DNA of 64,000 bases, taken from assembly GCF_020400655.1 (NCBI RefSeq), contig NZ_JAINRC010000029.1, positions 22,975 through 86,974 of the forward strand, read 5' to 3'. The stretch comes from Streptomyces spinosus. Its GTDB lineage: Bacteria > Actinomycetota > Actinomycetes > Streptomycetales > Streptomycetaceae. A program made the position numbers and the translations under genes. This document shows, one piece after another, positions 1-9,184 of this stretch. The stretch's first letter is position 1; each line of letters opens with the position of its first letter. Below the pieces are notes generated by a model. It saw only the letters and a list, made by a program, of their open reading frames with translations. It was not told the DNA's origin and did not search any database.

Positions 1-85
1 TGTGCTCTACGGCATGTTGCAGCGCGCGAAGGCCTCGTGGCAGAGCGGTATGGGCAACTGACCCATCGCGCACCAGAGTGCCGGA

Positions 86-1003
86 TCAGTCGCACAGCAG
101 GTTGCGGCGAAGGAAATCGCAGGACTTCTCCAGCAGCCGCGACACCTGCATCTGGGAAATGCCCACCACGGCCGCGACTTGTCGCTGACTCATGGAATCG
201 AGGAAGTACAGGGCGAGTATCCTCCGCTCCCTGACCGGCAATTCCGGCAGGAGCGACTTGAGCGCGATTCGGTCGACCACTCGGTCCAGCATGGGGTCCT
301 CGTCACCCACGGCGTCCGCCAGGGAAGGCGCATCCTCTTCTCTGCGCCGCGTGTCCATGGACAGCGGGTTGCGGGACTGATCGGCACGGAGGGCCAGCCG
401 TACCTCGGCCTCCTCGATGCCCGTCAGGCGGTGCAGGTCCGGCACGCTGCCGCCATTGCTGTGCCCCGCCCGTGTCATTTCCTCCTGGGCCCGGCGCACC
501 CGCCGGTGCTTCTCCTGGATGCTGCGGGGCACGTGCGCGTCCCAGGTGCAGTCACGAAGATATCGCTTCAGTTCGCCATCGATGGTCGGTACGGCGTAGG
601 AGAGAAACGGGCGGCCGTATCGGGGATCAAAACGATTGACCGCTTTGACCAGCCCCACACAGGCCACTTGGTAGAGATCCTCGCGACTGTCGATCGGAGC
701 ACCGTACCGTCGGGCGAGGCGTCGAGCTACCGGGAGGAAGGCACGTACCGCCCTCTCGCGCAACGCCTCTCGTTCCTGCCCGGGTGGGCAGGCCGCCATC
801 CGGTGCAGCAACTCCTCGTTCTCGTCCGACGGTGCCCGGTCGGCCCGCCTGCCGGTAGTGTCACGCGGCGGGGCCGGCGGATCGTCCACCCGAGGAACTT
901 TTGTCAGAGGCATGATGGCACGCCCACCTTCCTGCGGAGGGTGCCGATGGGTGCCCGAATGGGCCCCGCCAGGGCAGCCAGGTCTTTCCGGCTGCGACGT
1001 CAT
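86..1003 (-). CDS. SigB/SigF-family RNA polymerase sigma factor (copy 1)
   Basis: An alternative sigma factor of 305 aa that would direct RNA polymerase to stress or developmental promoters. Region 2 lies at about residues 108-150 (DLYQVACVGLVKAVNRFDP, SYAVPTIDGELKRYLRD), region 3 at 160-210 and region 4 at 240-300, with the HTH SQRQVAAVVGISQMQVSRLL. The chosen ATG has GAAGGGG seven bases upstream; an internal ATG at 913 is less well served. The gene diverges from the ThDP enzyme gene at 1144, and palindrome site 1 lies 18 nt before the start codon. The stop follows soon after region 4, as is usual for the family, unlike the two other sigma genes here. Confidence 0.9.
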   Translation of the reverse strand: MTSQPERPGCPGGAHSGTHRHPPQEGGRAIMPLTKVPRVDDPPAPPRDTTGRRADRAPSDENEELLHRMAACPPGQEREALRERAVRAFLPVARRLARRYGAPIDSREDLYQVACVGLVKAVNRFDPRYGRPFLSYAVPTIDGELKRYLRDCTWDAHVPRSIQEKHRRVRRAQEEMTRAGHSNGGSVPDLHRLTGIEEAEVRLALRADQSRNPLSMDTRRREEDAPSLADAVGDEDPMLDRVVDRIALKSLLPELPVRERRILALYFLDSMSQRQVAAVVGISQMQVSRLLEKSCDFLRRNLLCD

Positions 1004-1021
1004 GCGAGTGCCCCTTCGTAT

Positions 1022-1034
1022 TTGTCTTATGCAA
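1022..1034. promoter_or_regulatory. 13-bp palindrome, site 1 (TTGCATAAGACAA on minus strand)
   Basis: One of eight related 13-mers. It lies in the divergent region between the first sigma gene (18 nt from its ATG) and the ThDP enzyme gene (109 nt from its ATG). Its minus-strand form matches site 2, which precedes the second sigma gene, at 12 of 13 positions. Binding by a MarR-type protein is inference. Confidence 0.55.
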
Positions 1035-1143
1035 ATTTTGCTCTGTGATCGCCCTTCGAGGTGTCCCGTCGCAGGGTTTAGTCCTGGAGCCAAGAGGTGA
1101 CTACCGTGCCGACTCTTCGGACCTCCGGCTCAGGAGAACCACC

Positions 1144-2949
1144 ATGACCCAAGTCGCCGACTACGTCCTCCATCGCCTCACCGAATGGGGCGTGAAACGG
1201 GTGTACGGCTATCCCGGGGACGGCATCAACGGTCTGCTCGGCGCCTTCGACCGGGCTCAGGGCAACCCCGAATTCATCCAGACACGGCACGAGGAGATGG
1301 CCGCGTTCATGGCCTGCGCGCATGCGAAGTTCACCGGTGAGGTGGGCTGCTGCACGGCGACCTCGGGACCCGGCGCCGTACACCTGCTGAACGGGCTGTA
1401 TGACGCCAAACTGGACCACCAGCCGGTTGTCGCCGTCATCGGCCAGCAGAAACGGCTTTCACTCGGTGCTCACTACCAGCAGGAGGTGGAGCTGGACCTG
1501 CTCTTCGCCGACGTTTCCGAGTTCTGTCAGATGGTCGTGCACCCAGGACAGGCCCGGCACGTCATCGACCGCGCCTTCAAGACGGCCCTGACCACGCGTG
1601 GTGTCGCGACGGTCATCATCCCGAGCGATGTGCAGGAGGAAGACGCCCAGCCCTCCCCGCCCAAGATGCACGGCTCGGTGTTCTCCAGCGTCGGCTGGAG
1701 CCGGCCCCGCGTCCTGCCTGACCCCGGGGAGCTGCGCAAGGCCGCCGACATCCTCAACGAGGGTTCGAAGGTCGCCATGCTGGTCGGGCAGGGAGCGGCC
1801 AAGGCACAGGAGGAGGTCGTAGAGGTCGCGGAGCTACTGGGCGCGGGCGTCGCGAAGGCGCTGCTCGGCAGGGAGGTCCTCCCCGACGACCTGCCGTTCG
1901 TGACAGGACCCATCGGTCTGCTCGGCAGCAAGGCCAGCGACAACATGATGCGGAACTGCGACACCCTCCTCATGGTCGGCAGCAGCTTCCCCTACTCCGA
2001 GTGGCTGCCGGACGAGGGTCAGGCGAAGGGCGTCGAGATCGACATCGACGGACGGATGATCGGTATCCGCTATCCGATGGACGCGCACCTGGTCGGCGAT
2101 TCCAAGGAGACCCTCCGTGCGCTGATCCCGCTCCTGCGGCGCAAGGAGGACCGGGGCTGGCGCGAGCAGATCGAGAAGGACGTCCGCGAATGGAACGACC
2201 TCTGCGATCGCTGGGCGGACCAGCACTTCGAGGGCAAGATCAACCCTCAAGCCGTCGCGGCCGAGCTGTCGCCGCGGCTCCCCGACGGCTCCATCCTGAC
2301 CGCGGATTCCGGCTCGGGTACGAACTGGTGGGCACGGCACCTGAAGCTGCGCCAGGGCATGCGGGCCTCGCTCTCCGGCACCCTGGCGACCATGGGCCCC
2401 GGCACCCCGTACGCGATCGCGGCCCGCTTCGCCTACCCGGACCGGCCGGTGATCGCCTTCGTCGGCGACGGCGCGTTCCAGATGAACGGCATGAACGAGA
2501 TGATCACCATCAAGCGGTACCTGGACCGCCTCTCGAATCCGGCGGCGCCATTCATTTTCTGTATCTTCAACAACCAGGACCTCAACCAGGTCACCTGGGA
2601 GCAACGGGCCATGGCCGGTGATCCGAAGTACCCGGGCTCGCAGGAGATCCCGGACGTGCCGTACGCGGCCTACGCCCAGCTGCTCGGCCTGAAAGGCATC
2701 GTCTGCGACGATCCGCAGAAGGTCGGCGCCGCCTGGGACGAGGCGCTTGCCTGCGACAAGCCGGTGGTGCTGGAGTTCAAGGTCGACAACGAGATCGCCC
2801 CGATCCCGCCGCACATCATGACGGCCCAGGGCAAGAAGGCGGCCAAGGCGGTACTGCACGACCCGGAGAGGGTCGGCATCGCCGCCAAGGGCGTACGGCA
2901 GAAGATCACCGAATTCGCCGAACACCTCCCGGGCCGGGGAAGCAAATGA
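1144..2949 (+). CDS. ThDP-dependent pyruvate oxidase/acetolactate synthase-like enzyme (copy 1)
   Basis: A 601-aa ThDP enzyme of the PoxB/YdaP type, likely decarboxylating pyruvate or a related 2-oxo acid. The N-terminal Pyr domain carries the activating glutamate in RHEEMAAF (residues 50-51), a central nucleotide-binding-like domain follows, and the PP domain has the Mg-ThDP motif GDG (441-443) to NN (476-477). The start has AGGAGA six bases upstream. The downstream SDR gene overlaps the stop by ATGA, so the two are translationally coupled. B. subtilis YdaP, a member of the same family, is a general-stress protein, which fits the adjacent sigma gene. A very close paralogue sits at 17257. The substrate cannot be read from the sequence. 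Confidence 0.9.
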   Translation: MTQVADYVLHRLTEWGVKRVYGYPGDGINGLLGAFDRAQGNPEFIQTRHEEMAAFMACAHAKFTGEVGCCTATSGPGAVHLLNGLYDAKLDHQPVVAVIGQQKRLSLGAHYQQEVELDLLFADVSEFCQMVVHPGQARHVIDRAFKTALTTRGVATVIIPSDVQEEDAQPSPPKMHGSVFSSVGWSRPRVLPDPGELRKAADILNEGSKVAMLVGQGAAKAQEEVVEVAELLGAGVAKALLGREVLPDDLPFVTGPIGLLGSKASDNMMRNCDTLLMVGSSFPYSEWLPDEGQAKGVEIDIDGRMIGIRYPMDAHLVGDSKETLRALIPLLRRKEDRGWREQIEKDVREWNDLCDRWADQHFEGKINPQAVAAELSPRLPDGSILTADSGSGTNWWARHLKLRQGMRASLSGTLATMGPGTPYAIAARFAYPDRPVIAFVGDGAFQMNGMNEMITIKRYLDRLSNPAAPFIFCIFNNQDLNQVTWEQRAMAGDPKYPGSQEIPDVPYAAYAQLLGLKGIVCDDPQKVGAAWDEALACDKPVVLEFKVDNEIAPIPPHIMTAQGKKAAKAVLHDPERVGIAAKGVRQKITEFAEHLPGRGSK

Positions 2950-4094
2950 CGACGGAGCAGACCGGTCGTGCACACGGCGCGCAGGTTGTCGTCGTCACCG
3001 GTGCGAGCGCCGGCGTTGGCCGGGCCACAGCGAAGGCGTTCGCCGCCCGCGGCGCCGCGGTGGCCCTTCTGGCCCGTGGCCAGCGGGGGCTCGAACAGGC
3101 GGCGCAGGACGTCCGCACTGCCGGGGGGCTGGCCTTGCCCCTGATGGTGGACGTTTCGGACGCCGAGGCGGTGGACGCGGCGGCACAACAGGTCGAAGAT
3201 CGGCTCGGACCCATCGATGTATGGGTGAACGCCGCCTTCACCACGGTCTTCTCGCCCGCGAGCGAGATCCGGCCGGAGGAGCTGAAGAGGGCCACCGAGG
3301 TGACGTACTTCGGTTTCGTCCACGGTACGCAGGCGGCCCTCCGCCGTATGCTGCCCCGCGACCGCGGCACGATCGTGCAGGTCGGTTCCGCCCTCGCCTA
3401 CCGCAGCGTGCCCTTGCAGTCGGTGTACTGCGGAGCCAAGGCCGCGATCCGGGGATTCACCGACGCACTGCGCTGTGAGCTGATGCACGACGGCAGTGGG
3501 GTGAACGTGACAACGGCCCATCTGCCGGGGGTCAACACCCCGCAGTTCAGCTGGGTGCTGACTCGCCTGCCGAGGCATCCGCGACCTGTGGCTCCGGTCT
3601 ACCAGCCCGAAGTCGCCGCCGCCGGCATCGTGTACGCCGCCGACCACCCGGAGCGACGGGAGTACTGGATCGGCGGCTCCACGGTGGCCACCCTGCTGGG
3701 GCAGAGACTCGCGGCGGGCCTGCTCGACCGCTACCTCGCCCGCACGGGCTACGACTCCCAGCAGACCGACAAGCCCGTCGACTCCTCCCGGCCGGCCAAC
3801 CTGTGGAAACCGGTTGACGACGCGCAGGGCACCGACCACGGACCGTACGGCATCTTCGACGACGAAGCGCACTCCCGCAGCCTGCAGCTGTGGGCCTCGC
3901 GGCACCGTCGGCCCCTCGTGCTCGGGGCGGCGGCCGTTGGTGCCCTGGTCACCGTCGGTGCGGCGGCCACGGCCGCAGGGCGCGGGCGGCTTCCTCAGAG
4001 CGGCAACGCGGAGGCGTCGTTGAGGCGGACGGCGCACTCCAGCAGGAGGGCGTGGACGAACGCCTGGGGCAGGTTGCCGCGTAGCTGGCGCTGA
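2946..4094 (+). CDS. SDR-family oxidoreductase with C-terminal hydrophobic segment
   Basis: A classical short-chain dehydrogenase of 382 aa. The cofactor motif TGASAGVG is at residues 18-25 and the catalytic pair is Y161 and K165 (YCGAK). After the Rossmann core come about 130 further residues, including a hydrophobic stretch (PLVLGAAAVGALVTVGAA) likely to anchor the protein to the membrane. It starts at an ATGA overlap with the ThDP gene. The last 33 or so codons overlap the 3' end of the convergent GH15 gene and look low in complexity, so the true tail may be shorter through an unseen frameshift. The substrate is unknown. Confidence 0.85.
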   Translation: MTTEQTGRAHGAQVVVVTGASAGVGRATAKAFAARGAAVALLARGQRGLEQAAQDVRTAGGLALPLMVDVSDAEAVDAAAQQVEDRLGPIDVWVNAAFTTVFSPASEIRPEELKRATEVTYFGFVHGTQAALRRMLPRDRGTIVQVGSALAYRSVPLQSVYCGAKAAIRGFTDALRCELMHDGSGVNVTTAHLPGVNTPQFSWVLTRLPRHPRPVAPVYQPEVAAAGIVYAADHPERREYWIGGSTVATLLGQRLAAGLLDRYLARTGYDSQQTDKPVDSSRPANLWKPVDDAQGTDHGPYGIFDDEAHSRSLQLWASRHRRPLVLGAAAVGALVTVGAAATAAGRGRLPQSGNAEASLRRTAHSSRRAWTNAWGRLPRSWR

Positions 4095-5776
4095 CGGACG
4101 TCGTATTCTTCCGCGAACAGCCCGGACGGCCCGCAGGCCGCCCGGGTTCGTTCGAACCAGCGCAGCGCGCGGGTGCGGTCGCCGACGCGGTCGGCGGCGA
4201 GCGCCATGGTGAAGCCGCAGAGCAGAAAGGCTCCCTCGGCTTCCCCGAGAGGGATGTCGCCGTGCACGAAGCGGTACAGGTAGCCGTCTTCGGCCAGCCG
4301 GTCCTCGATGAAGCGGCGGGTGAGCGTGTTGCTGGGGTCGTCGGCGGGCGGGCAGCCGCGGGACAGGGGGGTGAGGAGGGCGGCTTCCGGTCCGTCGTCG
4401 TCGGCGGCCCGGCGCCAGCGGCCATCCGTCCTGAGGCAGCGGCGTCGGGTCTCCGCGAAAACCCCATCGGCGAGTTCGGAAGAACGTTGTGCCGTCCGGC
4501 CCGACAGTGCCACCGAAACCTGTCGCAGTCCGCAGACCACGCTCAGCCGGGACTGGGTCCACCAGCGGTTGTCCAGTTCCCACAGGCCGGCGTCCGGCCG
4601 CGTCCAGTTGCTTTCCACCGCGTCGACCGCGATCCCGACCGCCTGTTCGGCTTCCGGGGTGAGCCGGTCGTGGTGCGCGGCGGCGGCGAACAACTGCAGA
4701 ACCTCACCGAACGCGTCGAGCTGGAACTGCTCGGCCGCCTTGTTGCCGACGTGGTCGCTGCCACCTGGATATCCCCTGAGCGGCAGCCGTTGCTGGTCCG
4801 GCACCGGGCCGCCGTCGACGGTGTAGGCCGGGTGGAGAGCCTCACCGTCGGCGAGGATGCGCTCCGCGGTGAAGCGCACCGCCGTGTCGAGCAACTCGTG
4901 CGGGCCGTGTGACGCGACGGCGAGGCCCGCGTAGCACTGGTCGCGCACCCATGCGAAACGGTAGTCATAGCTGCGGCCGGTGTTGGCGCGTTCCGGGAGC
5001 GAGGTGGTGGCCGCGGCCACCATGCCACCCGAGCTGCTGGTCAGCCCGCGCAGCACCGCATAGGCGTGGCGGGCGTCGCGCGGTGCGGCCGTGCCGGAGC
5101 AGTCCGGCACGGCACGCTGCCACGCCTGTTCCGTCTGCTTCCACAACTGCTTCGGGGCCAGCTGTCGACTGTCGCCGCCGGCCGACAGCTCCAGCACGAT
5201 GTCGTGTTCCTCGCCCTTGCGCAGCCGGAACCCACCGCGAAGACCGGACTCCCCACTCCACGAGGCCCGCTCGGCACCGGCCAGTCGCACGTGCAGGCCC
5301 CCGGCCCGGGCCGTCCACAGGCCGTCCTGGAGCCGTACCTCGGACACGCGCCCGGCGCCGAAACCGGGCCGCAGGTCGAGGGACATGCGCAGGCGCGCCT
5401 CGCCGCGTTCCACCCGCATGCGGCGCAGCAGCAGCAGGCGATCGGTGGAGGCCGGCATCGCGAGCGCGTCGCGGCACTCGATGACGGCGTCGGCGGTCAC
5501 CCAGCGGCTGACGTGGATCAACGTGCCGTCCTCGTAATATCCGCCCCACACACGCCACCGGTCCTCCGGCTCGACAGCGAAGTACCCGCCGCCGCCGATG
5601 AGCGCGGAGAACACGGCGTCACTGTGCCAGCGTGGGGCACACAGCCACACGATCCGCCCCTCCGGGTCCACCACGGCGCCACGTTCGCCGTCGGCGAGGA
5701 CCGCGTAGCCGCGCACGACCCATGGGGGACAGGCGCCGTCGTCCGCTTCTGTCGGCTTGTCCGCTTTCTCGTTCAT
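3995..5776 (-). CDS. Glycoside hydrolase family 15 (glucoamylase/trehalase-like)
   Basis: A 593-aa protein of the bacterial GH15 type, an inverting glucosidase acting on alpha-glucans or trehalose. Around residues 266-277 is the family motif SYDYRFAWVRD, followed by the conserved QLDAFGE near residue 350, and the C-terminal region has EEYDVRQRQLRGNLPQAF, which matches the family's EQ-D...GNxPQAFSH block. No signal peptide is seen, so it is probably cytoplasmic. No strong ribosome binding site precedes the ATG at 5776, so the exact start is less certain. Trehalose or glycogen turnover would fit a stress island, but that is inference. Confidence 0.85.
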   Translation of the reverse strand: MNEKADKPTEADDGACPPWVVRGYAVLADGERGAVVDPEGRIVWLCAPRWHSDAVFSALIGGGGYFAVEPEDRWRVWGGYYEDGTLIHVSRWVTADAVIECRDALAMPASTDRLLLLRRMRVERGEARLRMSLDLRPGFGAGRVSEVRLQDGLWTARAGGLHVRLAGAERASWSGESGLRGGFRLRKGEEHDIVLELSAGGDSRQLAPKQLWKQTEQAWQRAVPDCSGTAAPRDARHAYAVLRGLTSSSGGMVAAATTSLPERANTGRSYDYRFAWVRDQCYAGLAVASHGPHELLDTAVRFTAERILADGEALHPAYTVDGGPVPDQQRLPLRGYPGGSDHVGNKAAEQFQLDAFGEVLQLFAAAAHHDRLTPEAEQAVGIAVDAVESNWTRPDAGLWELDNRWWTQSRLSVVCGLRQVSVALSGRTAQRSSELADGVFAETRRRCLRTDGRWRRAADDDGPEAALLTPLSRGCPPADDPSNTLTRRFIEDRLAEDGYLYRFVHGDIPLGEAEGAFLLCGFTMALAADRVGDRTRALRWFERTRAACGPSGLFAEEYDVRQRQLRGNLPQAFVHALLLECAVRLNDASALPL

Positions 5777-5894
5777 GGCCGGGGAGAATGCCCGACGGCC
5801 GCGTCGCGAAAACGGTCCGCACGCCGTGGGGCCGGGGCATGACGGCAACCGGAATGCTGGACCGGCACCGCTGCGGTCCTGCGGGGCACACCCT

Positions 5895-6734
5895 TCATCC
5901 GAATACCGTGGCGAGCCGCCGGTACAGACCGGGGGCCACACCGCGAACCATGGCGGGCAGCCGCAACCAGGCTGGTACGAACACCTCGTCCTTGCCATGC
6001 CGTACGACGTCCCATACGGCGTCGGCCACCCGCTCGGGAGCCACCGGCCTGGGCGACGAGCGCAGGTAAGGCACCCCGCGCCGTTCGAAGAAGGGAGTGT
6101 CCACCACACCCGGAATCACGTGGCTGACTGCTACGCCGGCAGGGCGCAGTTCGTATCGGAGTGCGTCGGCGAAGGCCCCGAGGCCTGCCTTGACGGCCGA
6201 GTAGACCGCCTCACCCCGCACTCCCGTGCTGCCCGCGACCGAGCCGATCAGGACGATGCGTCCGGTTCCCGCGGCTGCCATGTGCGGGGCGAGGTGCCGT
6301 ACGACGTGCAGGGTGGCCAGGAGGTCGACGGCGACCACCTCCTCGATCGCGGACAGCGGCATGTGCGTGAACTCCCCGGCCCATCCGACCCCGGCACAGG
6401 CCACCAGCAGGTCGAGCCGGCCGAGCCGCTCCAGGGTGAAGCCAGCCAGTTCCGGGCCGGCGCGGGTACCGGTGAGGTCTGCAGGAAAGGCCGCCGCGCA
6501 CGCGCGGGTCGCCACCTGGGAGAGCCGCGACGGATTGCGACCGTTGAGGACCATGCGCCAGCCCCCTTCGGAGGCCAGCCGAAGGGCCACCGCGGCACCG
6601 ATGCCGGAGGATGCGCCGGTGATGAGCGCCGTCCCCCGGAAGAGGGTGGCGCCGCTCGCGGTGCGCGCCTGCCTCTCTGGCACGGCTCCCGTGGGGCTGC
6701 TCTTTGCGCCGGCACGGAAAGGGACATGGGTCAT
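5895..6734 (-). CDS. SDR-family oxidoreductase
   Basis: A 279-aa classical SDR. The cofactor motif TGASSGIG is at residues 39-46 and the catalytic residues are S165, Y178 and K182 (YSAVK). The sequence PGVVDTPFF follows the active site as in many SDRs. GAGG precedes the chosen ATG by about eight bases. It is separate from the SDR at 2946 and is not close in sequence to it. It lies in a run of minus-strand genes with the lipoprotein and HPP genes. The substrate is unknown. Confidence 0.85.
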   Translation of the reverse strand: MTHVPFRAGAKSSPTGAVPERQARTASGATLFRGTALITGASSGIGAAVALRLASEGGWRMVLNGRNPSRLSQVATRACAAAFPADLTGTRAGPELAGFTLERLGRLDLLVACAGVGWAGEFTHMPLSAIEEVVAVDLLATLHVVRHLAPHMAAAGTGRIVLIGSVAGSTGVRGEAVYSAVKAGLGAFADALRYELRPAGVAVSHVIPGVVDTPFFERRGVPYLRSSPRPVAPERVADAVWDVVRHGKDEVFVPAWLRLPAMVRGVAPGLYRRLATVFG

Positions 6735-6822
6735 GGCTGGACCTCGCTGCGCTGGCGGACGTACTGGGCGAGCCTGGAGTCCGGTGAAGTATCCCGAGCA
6801 CCCTTTTCGTGAAACGGCTTGT

Positions 6823-7173
6823 TCACCGCACAGCCGCGCGGGTCGCGCACAGACCTCCCACCGTGAAGGCGCCGGCAACCGCGAAATCGACAGAAGCCGC
6901 CGTGCGCCATCGAGGGCTGTACACCGCGAGGCCGGCCATCGTGGCGGCGTGGAGGGCGTCGGGCAGTGCCGCCCATGCCGGCGGCATCACTCCGGCGGCC
7001 GTCGCAAGTCCCTGGACGAGATGACGGGCACCCAGCACGCGCACGACAGCGTCCGCGGCGGTGTTGCGGGCAGTGCGCGGACAGTGGCGCAGTACGGCTC
7101 CCGGAACCGTGGTCAGGACGGTTCCCCACATGACGCGAGCCACGGTCATGGTCACCACCGAGGACCGCCTCAT
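6823..7173 (-). CDS. Small membrane protein of unknown function
   Basis: A 116-aa hydrophobic protein with about three potential membrane segments. I do not recognise a named family; the pattern GARHLVQGL...DALHAATM resembles small actinobacterial membrane proteins of unknown function. The start is set by an ATGA overlap with the stop of the upstream lipoprotein gene, so the two are probably co-translated. Confidence 0.65.
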   Translation of the reverse strand: MRRSSVVTMTVARVMWGTVLTTVPGAVLRHCPRTARNTAADAVVRVLGARHLVQGLATAAGVMPPAWAALPDALHAATMAGLAVYSPRWRTAASVDFAVAGAFTVGGLCATRAAVR

Positions 7174-7814
7174 CGCGGGCTGCCTGACGAGGACGCGGGA
7201 GGACTGGCCGGCTCTCTCGGTACGGACGAGTTCCCCGGAACGGTGCTGCTGTGGACGACCTTGGACGTCACGGCGTCGATCTGGTAGACGTGCGTCTGCC
7301 CTCCTTGCACCGTGTCGATGGTGACCGACCACACCGGGCGCCCCTGGTTGTCCTTCTCCAGGCTGACATCGGTGACCTTGCCGAAATCCGGTTGTTTCAC
7401 CTTGTCCACCGCGTCGTGTGGCAGGACCTTCGCCGATGCGATGAGCGCGGCCATACGTGCTTTCTGCGCCTGTCCCTGATCACCGGGTACGGAGGTGCCC
7501 AGGAACCGCCCGTGGATGGCGTCCACACGTACCGCGTGTACCGTGCCGTTCTGTTCAGCGACCCGGGTCAGCCAGACGGGGTTCGGACTTGAGACGTCCG
7601 TGACCCGAACGGAAAGCAACGTCGTGCCGGGCACTTCTGACAGCGCCGTAAGCACGGCCCGGTCGTAGGGAGCCTCGACCTGGGGGAGGGCTTCCGGCCG
7701 GTGTTCCGGCGGCTGGCTCTGACAGGCCGTACCGGCCACCAGCAACGCGCCTGTCGCCAGGAAACCGGCCAGAGCCGGCGCTGTTCTGCCGACGGCGCTG
7801 CCTCTCGTGCGCAT
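7170..7814 (-). CDS. Putative lipoprotein with PepSY-like repeats
   Basis: A 214-aa exported protein. A hydrophobic signal ends in GTAC with Cys31, a lipobox-like site, so it is probably a surface lipoprotein. The mature part contains two similar blocks (VWLTRVAEQNGTVHAVRVDA and PVWSVTIDTVQGGQTHVY) resembling PepSY units, followed by a Ser/Pro-rich tail. AGGAGG lies five to six bases before the ATG, a near-perfect ribosome binding site. It is coupled to the small membrane protein gene downstream. The family assignment rests on pattern only. Confidence 0.7.
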   Translation of the reverse strand: MRTRGSAVGRTAPALAGFLATGALLVAGTACQSQPPEHRPEALPQVEAPYDRAVLTALSEVPGTTLLSVRVTDVSSPNPVWLTRVAEQNGTVHAVRVDAIHGRFLGTSVPGDQGQAQKARMAALIASAKVLPHDAVDKVKQPDFGKVTDVSLEKDNQGRPVWSVTIDTVQGGQTHVYQIDAVTSKVVHSSTVPGNSSVPREPASPPASSSGSPR

Positions 7815-7892
7815 GTGTTCCTCCTGATCTCGGTCCCCTGGTTCGGTGGAACTCCGTACGCCCGTGAGCGGAGAGCGACAGGGGGGCTTACG

Positions 7893-8444
7893 TCAGCCTG
7901 CGTCACCACCGCCGGAGCTGCGGGAGGACGTCGCGGCGGTGAGAATCGGCGCGATACCCAGCACGAGAGCCAGGCCGACCAGCAGGCCGTACAGAGGTGG
8001 CCCTGGTCTGGTGATGCCGGAGGTGATCAGCAGCGCCGTGGCGGCGGCCGGGGCATGGTGGGAGTCCAGCACGTGGAGAAGGAAGAGGGTGACACCCACC
8101 GCGAGGGCTTGTGCGCCGATCTGTGGCGCGGTGTCGTGATGCTGCTCGGCGACGGAGGGGTGGCTCCACAATCCGAAGACCGCCAGACAGGCCAGACCCA
8201 CGCCGACCGCTGCGGCGTGGCCGGTCACCGCGCTGCGGAGCCGGGCAGTCACTGATTCCGGATGCGCCAGCAGCAGGTACGCGGTCGGGCCCAGCGTCGT
8301 GGTCAGCGCGATCCAGCCGATGAGGTTGCCGACGGCGCCGACGCCGGCGAGCAGCAGTGTCGACAGCGCGAACAGCCGCAGACCCCCCAGCAGGCGGGCC
8401 GGTGCTCCGCTGAGAGGACCGGCCGGCAGATCACCGGTGTCCAT
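7893..8444 (-). CDS. HPP-family integral membrane protein
   Basis: A 183-aa membrane protein with about four hydrophobic segments. It shows the HPP-family features LLLAHPES and a second conserved block SHHAPAAATALLIT. Other members of the family have been linked to nitrite transport in chloroplasts and cyanobacteria; the role here is unknown. The ATG at 8444 is preceded by GAGGAGG at six bases. It stands alone between the lipoprotein and DUF1330 genes. Confidence 0.75.
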   Translation of the reverse strand: MDTGDLPAGPLSGAPARLLGGLRLFALSTLLLAGVGAVGNLIGWIALTTTLGPTAYLLLAHPESVTARLRSAVTGHAAAVGVGLACLAVFGLWSHPSVAEQHHDTAPQIGAQALAVGVTLFLLHVLDSHHAPAAATALLITSGITRPGPPLYGLLVGLALVLGIAPILTAATSSRSSGGGDAG

Positions 8445-8612
8445 GCTGGGCCTCCTCAGGACTCGGAGCCTTCCGGGTATCCGCTCGGAGTCACCGTCAA
8501 CCGGGCGGGAGCCCCACCAGTCACTGCGGCGCCCGTACGGTTCCATGATCACCGTTGCCCCCGGGTGAGAGGGCTGATCAAGACGCCGGTTGCAGCCGAG
8601 AGCCCCCGCTGG

Positions 8613-8987
8613 TCAGATGTCTGCGCTCCAGTCGTTCGTGGGCTGAAGAACTGCCTCTGTCAGGGCACGCGTGCGTAGTTCCGTGACCGCTTGGTACTCC
8701 GGGTCGGCGACCATGCGGCTGAAGGCCGTACGGCTCGGGTAGCGGACCAGGACGACTGCGTCCCATGTCTGCCCCTCTTCGGCCACCAGCGCGGTTCCGC
8801 CCCTTCCGGCATAAAGAACATGCGCTCCGTACCGGGGCAGGAACGTTTCCCGCAGGTGCCGTGCGTACTCCTGGTACAGAGCTCTGCCGCCAGGCGCGAA
8901 GCGCAGCAGGTTCAGCATGACAACGGGCCCGTCGGGGTCCTCGGCCAGCATCGCCTTCATATCTCCGCCGGTGGGGTCGATAGCCAC
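8613..8987 (-). CDS. DUF1330-family protein
   Basis: A 124-aa soluble protein with the ferredoxin-like fold pattern of DUF1330: VVMLNLLRF, YQEYARHL, WDAVVLVRYPSRTAFSRMVADPEYQAV. The start is a GTG at 8987 with AAGGAG six bases upstream. A perfect 16-bp palindrome lies about 60 bp upstream of the start and is a likely repressor site. The biochemical role of the family is not known to me. Confidence 0.8.
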   Translation of the reverse strand: MAIDPTGGDMKAMLAEDPDGPVVMLNLLRFAPGGRALYQEYARHLRETFLPRYGAHVLYAGRGGTALVAEEGQTWDAVVLVRYPSRTAFSRMVADPEYQAVTELRTRALTEAVLQPTNDWSADI

Positions 8988-9047
8988 GGGGCACTCCTTC
9001 GGACGAACGGACGCGACTGCCCCGGCCCGATGGGCGGGGCGGCTCAG

Positions 9048-9063
9048 CATACCGATCGGTATG
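9048..9063. promoter_or_regulatory. Perfect 16-bp palindrome, TetR-type operator candidate
   Basis: CATACCGATCGGTATG is its own reverse complement. It lies between the divergent DUF1330 gene (start 8987) and ctaC (start 9185). TACCG...CGGTA arms are typical of TetR-family operators. The only TetR gene in the window is at 50112, which has its own distinct sites. Confidence 0.5.
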
Positions 9064-9184
9064 TGCCTGTCGGCAAGGGTGTCGAACCCGCGGGTCGGAC
9101 GAGATCGTCAGTCTGCGGGCTTTCAAAAATCACGCGTCTGGGCACTCCCGCACGCCGTACAGGTCGAGCGGAGGAGAGCGGCGA

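Noticed and set aside
2670..4583. A 637-codon minus-strand frame across the SDR gene
   Set aside because: Antisense to the ThDP and SDR genes and without domain motifs; a composition artefact.
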